Shown piece after piece: positions 15,668 to 23,138 of a stretch of DNA of 34,763 bases. The stretch lies in the NCBI RefSeq assembly GCF_028290205.1, contig NZ_JAQGKF010000116.1, positions 1 through 34,763 on the forward strand, given 5' to 3'. Origin of the DNA: Enterovirga sp. (GTDB lineage Bacteria > Pseudomonadota > Alphaproteobacteria > Rhizobiales > Beijerinckiaceae). The position numbers and the translations under genes were made by a program. Below the pieces are notes generated by a model. That model was not told the DNA's origin. It searched no databases and saw only the letters and a list, made by a program, of their open reading frames with translations. Positions within the stretch are counted from its first letter, which is position 1; the number at the start of each line of letters is the position of its first letter.

Positions 15668-15669
15668 CC
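15645..15669 (-). promoter_or_regulatory. Perfect EcfG promoter of the 15206-15592 response regulator
   Basis: The minus strand reads GGAAC (15665-15669), 16 bases, CGTT (15645-15648), an exact consensus match located 53 bases upstream of the ATG. The element is nearly palindromic: the plus strand of the same stretch holds GGAAC (15643-15647), 16 bases, TGTT (15664-15667), pointing at the Crp/Fnr gene. Confidence 0.8.
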
Positions 15670-15809
15670 GTACTGCCCTGCGGGGCGGCGTCCCCGGGCC
15701 AGCACAGGGTCCTGATTGCGGTCCAGCGCGAGCGGCTGCTATCTAGAGCGCTCGTGGGCCGTGCTGCATGCGTCGCGCAGGCCAGATAGGAAGCCCGCCG
15801 ACGTCGTAC

Positions 15810-16553
15810 ATGTCCGAATATCTGATCCGAAAGCTCGAGAACTACGTCCGACTGTCAGCCAGCGACAAACGGCTTCTCCACGAAGTCGTAACCCGGGACG
15901 TCAAGTCCTACGGCCAAAGGCACGACATCGTGCACGAAGGTGACCGGCCGCGCTCCGCGAACCTGATCCTGAGCGGGTTTGCCACGCGCTACAAGATCCT
16001 GGAGGACGGGCGGCGCCAGATCGTTGCCTTCATGATCCCGGGCGACATCTGCGACCTCCGCATGACGGTGCTTCGCAAGCGGGACCACGCGATGGGTGCG
16101 CTGATGCCCTCCAAAGTGGCCCAGTTGACCGACGCGGACGTGCAAGAGATCCTTGGCCATTCTGCTCGGCTGGAACGCGCGCTCGCCTGGAATTCCCTGG
16201 TCGACGAGGCGATCTCGCTCGAATGGACCGTGAATCTCGGCCGGCGGGACGCGCTTGAGCGGCTGGCCCACCTCTTCTGCGAGCTGCATTGCCGGCTGCG
16301 GGCCGTGGGGCTGACGACCGAGGGCCGCTGCGAGGTGCCCCTCACGCAGACCGAGATCGCGGACACGGTCGGGGTGTCGGACGTCCACGTGAACCGGACG
16401 CTCATGGAATTGCGTGGCCGGGGCCTGATCACGCTGCAGGGCAAGAGCCTGACCATCCACGACATGGACAGGCTGCGGGAACTCGCCATGTTCAACCCGA
16501 ACTACCTCCATCTCGGGCAGGAAGGCCGCGAACTGGATGCGACCGACTTCTGA
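15810..16553 (+). CDS. Crp/Fnr-family transcriptional regulator
   Basis: The 247-residue protein has a cyclic-nucleotide-binding-like beta-barrel (residues ~20-135, including HDIVHEGDRPRSANLILSG and IVAFMIPGDICDL) and a C-terminal winged helix with VPLTQTEIADTVGVSDVHVN then RTLMELRGRGLI as recognition helix and wing. There is no N-terminal Cys cluster for an Fe-S centre, so it is not an oxygen-sensing FNR; the ligand is unknown. Such Crp-like proteins next to small receivers are common in Rhizobiales. The start at 15810 (MSEYLIRK) matches the family N-terminus; an in-frame ATG at 15768 would add 14 residues. Neither has a clear ribosome-binding site. It diverges from the response regulator at 15206 and may share its EcfG control region. 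Confidence 0.88.
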   Translation: MSEYLIRKLENYVRLSASDKRLLHEVVTRDVKSYGQRHDIVHEGDRPRSANLILSGFATRYKILEDGRRQIVAFMIPGDICDLRMTVLRKRDHAMGALMPSKVAQLTDADVQEILGHSARLERALAWNSLVDEAISLEWTVNLGRRDALERLAHLFCELHCRLRAVGLTTEGRCEVPLTQTEIADTVGVSDVHVNRTLMELRGRGLITLQGKSLTIHDMDRLRELAMFNPNYLHLGQEGRELDATDF

Positions 16554-16629
16554 CGAGGCGCCAGAGCGGCGGCACCGCCGGAACCGTTCGGCTGCTGGCC
16601 GCTTGCCCACCGGGTCGAGCGCGTGAACC

Positions 16630-17640
16630 ATGGCCAACCGGGATCTTATCGTCATCGGCGGATCGGCGGGCGCCACGTCCCCGCTGAGGTCCATTCTCAG
16701 CGCGTTCCCGTCGGATCTTCCCGCAGCCGTGCTCGTCGTCCTGCACGTCCCGGCCCGGAGCACAGGCATCCTGACCGCGGTGGCCCGGAGCATCGCCCAC
16801 CTGCCTGTCCTCCAGGCCGAGGACGGCATGAGGGTGGAGCGCGGGCACGTCTACATCGCTGGGCCGGACCGGCACCTGCTGATCAATGGCGACCACATCA
16901 AGCTCGGCCGGGGGCCGCGCGAGAACATGACCCGCCCGGCCATCGATCCCCTGTTCCGCTCGGCCGCGCTGTTCTACGGCCCGCGCACCATCGGGGTTGT
17001 TCTGAGCGGGCTCCTGGGCGACGGCGCAGCCGGCCTGAACGCCATCAAGCGCTGTGGCGGCCTCGCCGTGGTGCAGGAGCCAGAGGACGCGACGGCCGCT
17101 GAAATGCCGCGCCGGGCCATGCAGGCGACCGCCGTCGACCTCCGGCTGCCGGCGGCTGAATTGGGAAGCGCGCTGTTGAGCTTGGCGCTGGGTCCGGCCG
17201 GACCCATTCTGCCGGTCCCGCCCGAGATCCGCCTGGAGCTGGACATCGCGGCCGGCGAGCGTATCGATTCGGAGCGCCTCCGCGAGTTCGCCGACGTTGC
17301 CCCACTCAGCTGCCCGGGCTGCGGCGGCGTCCTTTCGGCAGTCCGGGGGGGAAAGCCGCTTCGGTTCCGCTGCCAGGTCGGACATGCCTATGTGGCCGAC
17401 GCGCTCGCCACGGAGCAGGAAGACCGCGTGGACGAGGCGCTCCGGGTCGCCCTCCGGATCATCGAGGAACGGGCCGAACTCGTGCGCCGCATGGCCGAGG
17501 ACGGCCGGCAGAGCGGCCGCCGGGCCGTGGCCGACATGTATGACGGCCGGGCGGAGGAGTATTCCCGCTATGCTGAGACGATCCGACGTGTCGTGATCGA
17601 GTCCTTCGAGAAGCGGCCGCCGGCTGAAGCTGACGCATAG
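16630..17640 (+). CDS. CheB-type methylesterase-domain protein with C-terminal zinc-ribbon-like motif, no receiver
   Basis: The 336-residue protein opens with a CheB methylesterase domain (~1-190) whose catalytic triad is intact: Ser12 in IGGSAGA, His39 in VVLHVP and Asp131 in LSGLLGDGAAG. There is no N-terminal receiver, so the usual phosphorylation switch is absent. The C-terminal part holds Cys228-x2-Cys231 and Cys248-x3-His252 (CPGC and CQVGHA), likely a zinc site, and then a charged helix. Canonical CheB removes methyl groups from chemoreceptor glutamates. Here there are no chemoreceptors or Che operon nearby, so the target may be the adjacent CheB/CheR/kinase hybrid or another signalling protein (inference). 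Confidence 0.85.
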   Translation: MANRDLIVIGGSAGATSPLRSILSAFPSDLPAAVLVVLHVPARSTGILTAVARSIAHLPVLQAEDGMRVERGHVYIAGPDRHLLINGDHIKLGRGPRENMTRPAIDPLFRSAALFYGPRTIGVVLSGLLGDGAAGLNAIKRCGGLAVVQEPEDATAAEMPRRAMQATAVDLRLPAAELGSALLSLALGPAGPILPVPPEIRLELDIAAGERIDSERLREFADVAPLSCPGCGGVLSAVRGGKPLRFRCQVGHAYVADALATEQEDRVDEALRVALRIIEERAELVRRMAEDGRQSGRRAVADMYDGRAEEYSRYAETIRRVVIESFEKRPPAEADA

Positions 17641-17696
17641 GATCCGCGCCGATCTTGGTCCTTGTCGGCGCGTCCGATTGCGCCGAGTGTGCACGG

Positions 17697-18305
17697 ATGA
17701 GGCAGACGCCGCAGGGGCCCGTTCAGGAGTTCCGGGAATCGATCGTCGCCATCGGCGCCTCCGGCTCGCAGGGTCTGGACGACATCGGACGCGTTCTACG
17801 GCTGCTGCCGGCGGGCTTGCTGGCCGTCGTGATGGTCGTGCTGCACCGCCCGGCCGGCGAGGCCAGCCGCCTGCGAGATGTGCTGTCCCGGGGCAGCAGC
17901 CTGCCCGTGCTGATCGCCAGCCAGGATCTCCGTCTGGAACTGGGGCGCTGCTATATCGGCGAGCCCGACGCTCACCTTGCGCTCGCCGCTCCGTTGCTGG
18001 GCGACCTGGTGCCGGATTTCGGCAACGCCCACCGCAACCGCTCGGTCGACCTGCTGTTCACGTCGGTGGCGCGGCACGCGGGGGCCCGCTTCATTGGCGT
18101 GGTCCTGTCCGGCTCACTCGACGACGGGTCCCGCGGCCTGGCCGCGATCCACGAAGCCGGCGGCACGACAATGGTTCTCACGCCCGGGGACGCCGGGTTT
18201 CAGGGCATGCCCGAGAACGCGATCGCCTACGACGGCCCGATCGACGTGATCGGCAGCCCGGAGCGGATCGCGGCCGAGATCGTGTTGCGCGTCGGCTGCG
18301 GGTAG
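17697..18305 (+). CDS. Stand-alone CheB-type methylesterase domain protein
   Basis: This ~202-residue protein is a single CheB-like domain: Ser22 in AIGASGSQ, His50 in VVLHRPAG and the Asp in VVLSGSLDDGSRG give a complete triad, although the Gly-rich nucleophile loop differs from the usual GASAGG. There is no receiver and no C-terminal addition. It lies 56 bases after the preceding CheB-type gene and 60 bases before the hybrid kinase, all on the same strand, so the three are probably co-transcribed. The start is placed at the ATG at 17697; an in-frame TTG at 17655 would add 14 residues. The function beyond a probable protein-glutamate methylesterase is not known. Confidence 0.78.
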   Translation: MRQTPQGPVQEFRESIVAIGASGSQGLDDIGRVLRLLPAGLLAVVMVVLHRPAGEASRLRDVLSRGSSLPVLIASQDLRLELGRCYIGEPDAHLALAAPLLGDLVPDFGNAHRNRSVDLLFTSVARHAGARFIGVVLSGSLDDGSRGLAAIHEAGGTTMVLTPGDAGFQGMPENAIAYDGPIDVIGSPERIAAEIVLRVGCG

Positions 18306-18365
18306 CCTTTCGGAGATGATGGGAGACGCGCCTCGGGGGATCGGCGGCAGCCCGGGGCCGACGCG

Positions 18366-21300
18366 ATGCCGGGTGCGCGGGAACCAGAGGACCATGCGGC
18401 CCATTCCCAGATCTCGGCATCAGGTGAGGCCCGCTGCGACGACGGTGGTGATGGCGATGCGGCACCGGATCTGGTTACTGGCCCGATGAGCGGAACATTG
18501 GAGGCGACCGGGGAGTCGCGGGACGGGGAAGGCCAACAGCGCGAAGACACCCTGCTCGACGCGCGCCCTGTTGTGGTCGGCGTGGGCGTGGCCGAAACCT
18601 CCATCGGCTCGGTCGAGCGTCTCATCTGGGCGATGCCGGCCTGCCCGGAATGGGCCACGATCGTGGTGGCGGGACACCGGGAATCCTTCAACGAGGAGCG
18701 CTTCAGCCGGGCCGTGGCTGCGCATGGTGGATTGCGGCTCGCCCCCGCACAGGATGGCGGGGCTCCGGCGTCCGGGACGATCTACCTCTGCGCTCCCGAC
18801 GTCATCCTCACCCTCAAGGATGGGCTGTTCCAGATCCGCCCGGCCGAAGAGGATCCCGGCCACCGGGGCACAATCGACAGCTTCCTGGTCTCTCTGGGGG
18901 ACGACCTGGATGTCCGCGCCGTCGCGGTCGTTCTGGAGGGCACGGGCGGAGACGGCACGCTCGGCGTCGCGACGGTCAAGGAGCATGGCGGGCTCGTCAT
19001 CGCCGAACTGGGCCCGGGCGAGCGCGCGGACGAGATCACGACAGGGCACCTGCCGGCCTCCCTGGCCGATTTCGTCCTGCCCGCCGAACACATTCCGGAG
19101 CGGATCTCGGCCCATATTCGGCAACTCACGACCATGCAGTTGACGCAGCGGTCGCGCCAGGAGGCCGAGGAGGTGCATGCGTGGCTGGGCCGCATCGCCA
19201 CCATCCTGCGCAACAAGACCGGGCACGACTTCCACGGCTACAAGTCGGGCACCTTCATGCGGCGGGTCACACGCCGCATGCATGTTCTCGAGGCGGCGAC
19301 GATCGAGGCCTATGTCGAACGGCTCCGGGCCGACGGCGACGAAGTCCAAAACCTGTTCAACGACCTCCTGATCGGGGTCACGCAGTTCTTCCGCGACAAG
19401 CAGGAATTCGAGCTCCTCGAGCATCGCATCATACCAGCCCTGTTCGAGGGGAAAGGGGCCGCCGACCAGCTCCGGGTCTGGGTTCTTGGATGCGCAACCG
19501 GCGAGGAGGCGTATTCGCTGGCGATCCTGCTGCGCGAGCAGCTCGCTCACCGTGAAGAGGCGCCCAGGATCCAGATCTTCGCGACCGACATCGACGTCCG
19601 GGCCCTCGCGGCCGCACGGGCGGGCCGGTATGCCAAGTCGATTGCGGCCGATCTCTCGCCCGAACGGCTTGGCCGCTGGTTCGTCAGGGAGGGCGAGACC
19701 TACTGCGTCGTGAAAGAGCTGCGCGAGATGTGCATCTTCTCGTCGCACAACGTGACCAAGGACGCGCCGTTCTCACGGCTGGACATCGTGTCCTGCCGCA
19801 ACCTGCTGATTTATCTCGACAGCAACCTGCAGAGCCGGGTGATCCCGCTGTTCCACTTCGCTCTGCGGCCGGGTGGAATTCTGTTCCTCGGCAATTCCGA
19901 GAACGTCACCCGCCACGGCAAGCTGTTCGAGCCCATCGACCGCCGGTCGCGCATCTTCCGCCGGCTGGAGGTCTCGGGACCGAGCATCCCCGAACTGCCA
20001 ATCTCGGCCATCGGCTACCGGCCCGCCAACATCCCGCAGCTGGCCCGGGCGCCGCGCCTCACAGGCTCGCTTGAACGCCGGGCGGAGCGGATCGTCGAGC
20101 GCTTCGCCCCAGCCTACGTGATCATCAACGCGCAGTTCGAAGTGGTGCATTTCTCCGGGCCCGTGGGACCTTTCCTGGGGCCGGTGAGCGGCGCGGCTAG
20201 CCTCGATCTGGTGAAGCTGCTGCATCGCGACCTGCGGGCCGATCTCCGGGCCGCCGTGCGGCGCTGCGCCGAGCAGGACGGCGCTGTCGAGGTGGAGGGG
20301 GTCCACTTCAAGATCGAGGGCCGGGACGCGCTGGTCCAGCTCTTCGTGGCTCCCATCCGCGAGCGGCCCGAAGCCGCCCGGCACTTCGTGGTGGTTTTCC
20401 AGGACGCGGTGGTCCGGCCACCGTCCGGCTTCGTTCCGCTGACCGGGGGCGCGCCATCCCAGAACGAGCGCATCGAGCGGCTCGAGGCGGATCTCGCGGC
20501 CAAGAGCGAGCGCCTCGAGGCCACGGTGGAGGAGCTGGAGAGCACAAACGAAGAGCTGACCTCGTCCAACGAGGAGTACCAGTCAGTCAACGAAGAACTC
20601 CAGTCGGCAAACGAGGAACTCGAAACCTCGAAGGAAGAGCTTCAATCCATCAACGAGGAGCTCAACACGGTCAACAGCGAGCTGGCTCACCGCGTCCAGG
20701 AGCTGACGACAAAAACGAGCGACCTCAAGAACTTCCTCGAGAGCACTCACATTGCCACGCTCTTCCTCGACAACGATCTCAGGGTCACGAACTTCACGCC
20801 GTCCGTGAAGGAGATCTTCCACCTGATCGAGAGCGATATCGGGCGCCCGCTCTCGGATATCAGGTCTCGCATCCCGGTCGACCAGCTCTTTCAGGACGTC
20901 GCCAAGGTTCTTCGTACCCTCTCCACGATCGAGCGCACGGTGAAGGAGGAGGCCACAGAGGCGTGGTTCATTGTCCGGGTGCTGCCCTATCGGAGCGTCG
21001 ACAACTTCATCGCCGGCGTAGTGATCACGTTCACCAACGTGACGTCGCTGACCCGGGCCGAAGAGGCGCTGAGGCGCAGCGAGGCGCGCCTGCGCGCGAT
21101 CTTCGAGAGCGCGGCGGAATACGCCATCATCACCATGGACCGCGACCGGCGCATCACGGGCTGGAACCCGGGCGCCACCAACATGATCGGCTGGGAGCCG
21201 AGCGAGATCTCAGGCCAGAGCGCGGATGTCATCTTCGTCCCCGAGGACCGCGCCGCGGGTGTGCCCGAACGGGAGGTCGCGACCGCCGACGAAAAAGGCC

Positions 21301-22058
21301 GGGCGCTGGACGAGCGCTGGCACCTGCGCAAGGACGGCGTCCGCTTCTGGGGCTCGGGCGTCACCACGCCCCTCCAGGACGGTGACCAGGTTGGCTACCT
21401 GAAGATCCTGACCGACCGGACGGAGGCTCGCGCAGCCGAGGAACGCCGTCGCGTGCTGCTCGGCGAATTGCAGCATCGCGTCCGGAACACGCTCGCAGTG
21501 GTCCGCTCCATCGCCCGGCGGACCTCTCAGACGAGCGAGACCGTCGAAGACTACGCCATGCATCTCGACGGCCGCCTGAACTCCTTCGCGCGGGTGCAGT
21601 CGGGCGTGACACGGGATCCGAGCGCTGGGCTCGACCTGGCGATGCTGGTCGCGGACGAGTTGCTCGGCTGCGGCGCGCACGAGGGCAAGCAGCTCACGCT
21701 GGGCGGCCCCAACATGCGGCTGCAGCCGAAGGCGGCTGAGACGCTGGGCCTCGCCATCCACGAACTCGCCACCAACGCGATCAAGTACGGAGCGCTGACG
21801 AGCCCCGACGGGCATATCGACATCAGCTGGGCCATTGCCGGCCAGAGCAGCGGGCCGGTGCTGCAATTCGCGTGGGTGGAGAGCGGCGTTTCGCTGGATC
21901 CCGCCGCGCCCCGGCGGCGTGGCTTCGGCACCGACCTTCTGGAACGCACCCTGACCTACGAGCTCAAGGCCGAAACGCGCCTGGAATTCCGCCCGGACGG
22001 GTTCCGCTGCTCGGTGGTGATCCCGCTGACGGAGCGGGTCGCAGCCATCCGGCTCTAG
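18366..22058 (+). CDS. Hybrid CheB(degenerate)-CheR-coiled coil-PAS-PAS-HWE histidine kinase
   Basis: This is a 1230-residue signalling protein. A CheB-like domain (~66-255) has the nucleophile loop VGVGVAETS, where Ala76 stands at the catalytic Ser position, although the His and the Asp (GTGGDG) remain. A CheR methyltransferase domain (~270-540) has NDLLIGVTQFFRD, the SAM loop GCATGEEAYSL (from residue 375) and CRNLLIYLD. A further PAS-like segment precedes a long heptad coiled coil rich in NEEL repeats (~698-780), then two PAS domains (~785-1020). The kinase has phospho-acceptor His1037 in ELQHRVRNTLA, N-box IHELATNAIKYGAL and the WVE of the HWE family. HWE/HisKA_2 kinases are the usual PhyR-phosphorylating sensors in alphaproteobacteria. 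The start could also be the ATG at 18486. The stop shares a CTAG with the converging next gene. Confidence 0.92.
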   Translation: MPGAREPEDHAAHSQISASGEARCDDGGDGDAAPDLVTGPMSGTLEATGESRDGEGQQREDTLLDARPVVVGVGVAETSIGSVERLIWAMPACPEWATIVVAGHRESFNEERFSRAVAAHGGLRLAPAQDGGAPASGTIYLCAPDVILTLKDGLFQIRPAEEDPGHRGTIDSFLVSLGDDLDVRAVAVVLEGTGGDGTLGVATVKEHGGLVIAELGPGERADEITTGHLPASLADFVLPAEHIPERISAHIRQLTTMQLTQRSRQEAEEVHAWLGRIATILRNKTGHDFHGYKSGTFMRRVTRRMHVLEAATIEAYVERLRADGDEVQNLFNDLLIGVTQFFRDKQEFELLEHRIIPALFEGKGAADQLRVWVLGCATGEEAYSLAILLREQLAHREEAPRIQIFATDIDVRALAAARAGRYAKSIAADLSPERLGRWFVREGETYCVVKELREMCIFSSHNVTKDAPFSRLDIVSCRNLLIYLDSNLQSRVIPLFHFALRPGGILFLGNSENVTRHGKLFEPIDRRSRIFRRLEVSGPSIPELPISAIGYRPANIPQLARAPRLTGSLERRAERIVERFAPAYVIINAQFEVVHFSGPVGPFLGPVSGAASLDLVKLLHRDLRADLRAAVRRCAEQDGAVEVEGVHFKIEGRDALVQLFVAPIRERPEAARHFVVVFQDAVVRPPSGFVPLTGGAPSQNERIERLEADLAAKSERLEATVEELESTNEELTSSNEEYQSVNEELQSANEELETSKEELQSINEELNTVNSELAHRVQELTTKTSDLKNFLESTHIATLFLDNDLRVTNFTPSVKEIFHLIESDIGRPLSDIRSRIPVDQLFQDVAKVLRTLSTIERTVKEEATEAWFIVRVLPYRSVDNFIAGVVITFTNVTSLTRAEEALRRSEARLRAIFESAAEYAIITMDRDRRITGWNPGATNMIGWEPSEISGQSADVIFVPEDRAAGVPEREVATADEKGRALDERWHLRKDGVRFWGSGVTTPLQDGDQVGYLKILTDRTEARAAEERRRVLLGELQHRVRNTLAVVRSIARRTSQTSETVEDYAMHLDGRLNSFARVQSGVTRDPSAGLDLAMLVADELLGCGAHEGKQLTLGGPNMRLQPKAAETLGLAIHELATNAIKYGALTSPDGHIDISWAIAGQSSGPVLQFAWVESGVSLDPAAPRRRGFGTDLLERTLTYELKAETRLEFRPDGFRCSVVIPLTERVAAIRL

Positions 22059-23023
22059 CGAGCCGCGGCGGCGGCCCCCGTCGCCCGCAGAGCCGCCGGG
22101 GTGTCGACCACGTCGGTGTCGCCGAAGGCGTGCCGGAACCCTGCCGAATCGACCTCCAGATCGCCGAACAGGCGCCTTGCCGCCCCCTGGCGTCCGAGCA
22201 ACGTTGCGAGCCGGCGAACGAGGCCGACCGGCACCGGCACGAGCGCCGGGCTGCGGCCGGCGCCCTCCCGCAGGTGGCGCACGATGGCGCTGGTCGAGAG
22301 GGGCGTGCGGTCCCCCAGCACGAAGGTGCCGGCGACAGGCGCTTCCACCGCCCGGGCCACCGCAGCCGCGACATTGTCCAGCGACACCAGCGTCCGGCGG
22401 TTGGCGATGCCCCCCAGCGGCAGGGGCACGGGCCAGGCCGCCCAGCGGGCCAGCCGGCCAAGATTGCCGCCGACCCCGGGGCCGCAGACGAGCGGCGGCC
22501 GCAACACGGTCAGGATGGGGCCCTGCGGTCCCGCCGCCATGGCGGCCCCGCGGAGGTCCCGCTCCGCCGCGGCCTTTGAGCGGGCATAGGGAGTTTCAGG
22601 ACGAAGCGGGCTCGCGTCGTCGAAGGGGGCCCCGGCCGGGCTCTCGCCTCCCAGAACCGTGATGCTGCTCATGAAGACGAAACAGCGCACGCCCGACCGG
22701 ACCGCCGCCTCGAACAGCCGCCCCGAACCGAGCCGGTTCACCTCCTCGAACCGTGCCGCCTCGCTCTCGGCCCGCTCCGGCGCGACATGGACGTGCGCGG
22801 CGAGGTGCACCACCGCCTGCACCCCTTCCAGCGCGGCGTCCCACTCGGTGTCCGGGCCGATTTCGCCCACGACAACACGGCGCAGCCCGGCCTCGCCCGG
22901 GTCAGGCCTGCCCGGGCGCCGGGCGGCCAGCGTCAGCTGCCAGCCCCGGCCGCGCAGGCTCTCGACGACCCGGCGTCCGACAAAGCCGGTGCCGCCCGTG
23001 ACCAGAACCCTGCCTGTGCCCAT
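22055..23023 (-). CDS. NAD-dependent epimerase/reductase (extended SDR, WbpV/WreQ-like)
   Basis: The 322-residue extended SDR has the NAD(P)-binding loop VTGGTGFVG (8-16), HLAAHVHV, catalytic Ser119/120, and Tyr146/Lys150 in YARSK. The downstream pattern LRPPLVCGPG, PLPLGGIANRRTLV and LEVDSAGFRHAFG is typical of the WbpV/WreQ-like group that reduces UDP-4-keto-6-deoxy-GlcNAc to UDP-QuiNAc, though UDP-glucose epimerase relatives look similar. A CapD/WbpM-type dehydratase, the enzyme of the preceding step, is at 12477-14426. It converges on the kinase gene, the two stop codons lying in one CTAG. No strong Shine-Dalgarno is seen before the ATG at 23023. Confidence 0.82.
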   Translation of the reverse strand: MGTGRVLVTGGTGFVGRRVVESLRGRGWQLTLAARRPGRPDPGEAGLRRVVVGEIGPDTEWDAALEGVQAVVHLAAHVHVAPERAESEAARFEEVNRLGSGRLFEAAVRSGVRCFVFMSSITVLGGESPAGAPFDDASPLRPETPYARSKAAAERDLRGAAMAAGPQGPILTVLRPPLVCGPGVGGNLGRLARWAAWPVPLPLGGIANRRTLVSLDNVAAAVARAVEAPVAGTFVLGDRTPLSTSAIVRHLREGAGRSPALVPVPVGLVRRLATLLGRQGAARRLFGDLEVDSAGFRHAFGDTDVVDTPAALRATGAAAAAR

Positions 23024-23138
23024 GGCAGCGGGGTAGCCTTTCGACCCGTCCGGCTCAACCAGCCGGCTTGATCGGCTCTGCGGGCTTGCCTAAACCGCGG
23101 CGAGGCGGCAGCTCCTTCCAACTGCCGGACGAGTTCCC

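Noticed and set aside
16580-16604. GGAAC 50 bases upstream of the first CheB-type gene
   Set aside because: At 16-17 bases downstream there is no CGTT-like -10, so it is not an EcfG promoter by the consensus.
18420-19748. 442-codon minus-strand frame opposite the hybrid kinase
   Set aside because: The CheB and CheR motifs on the plus strand explain the region.
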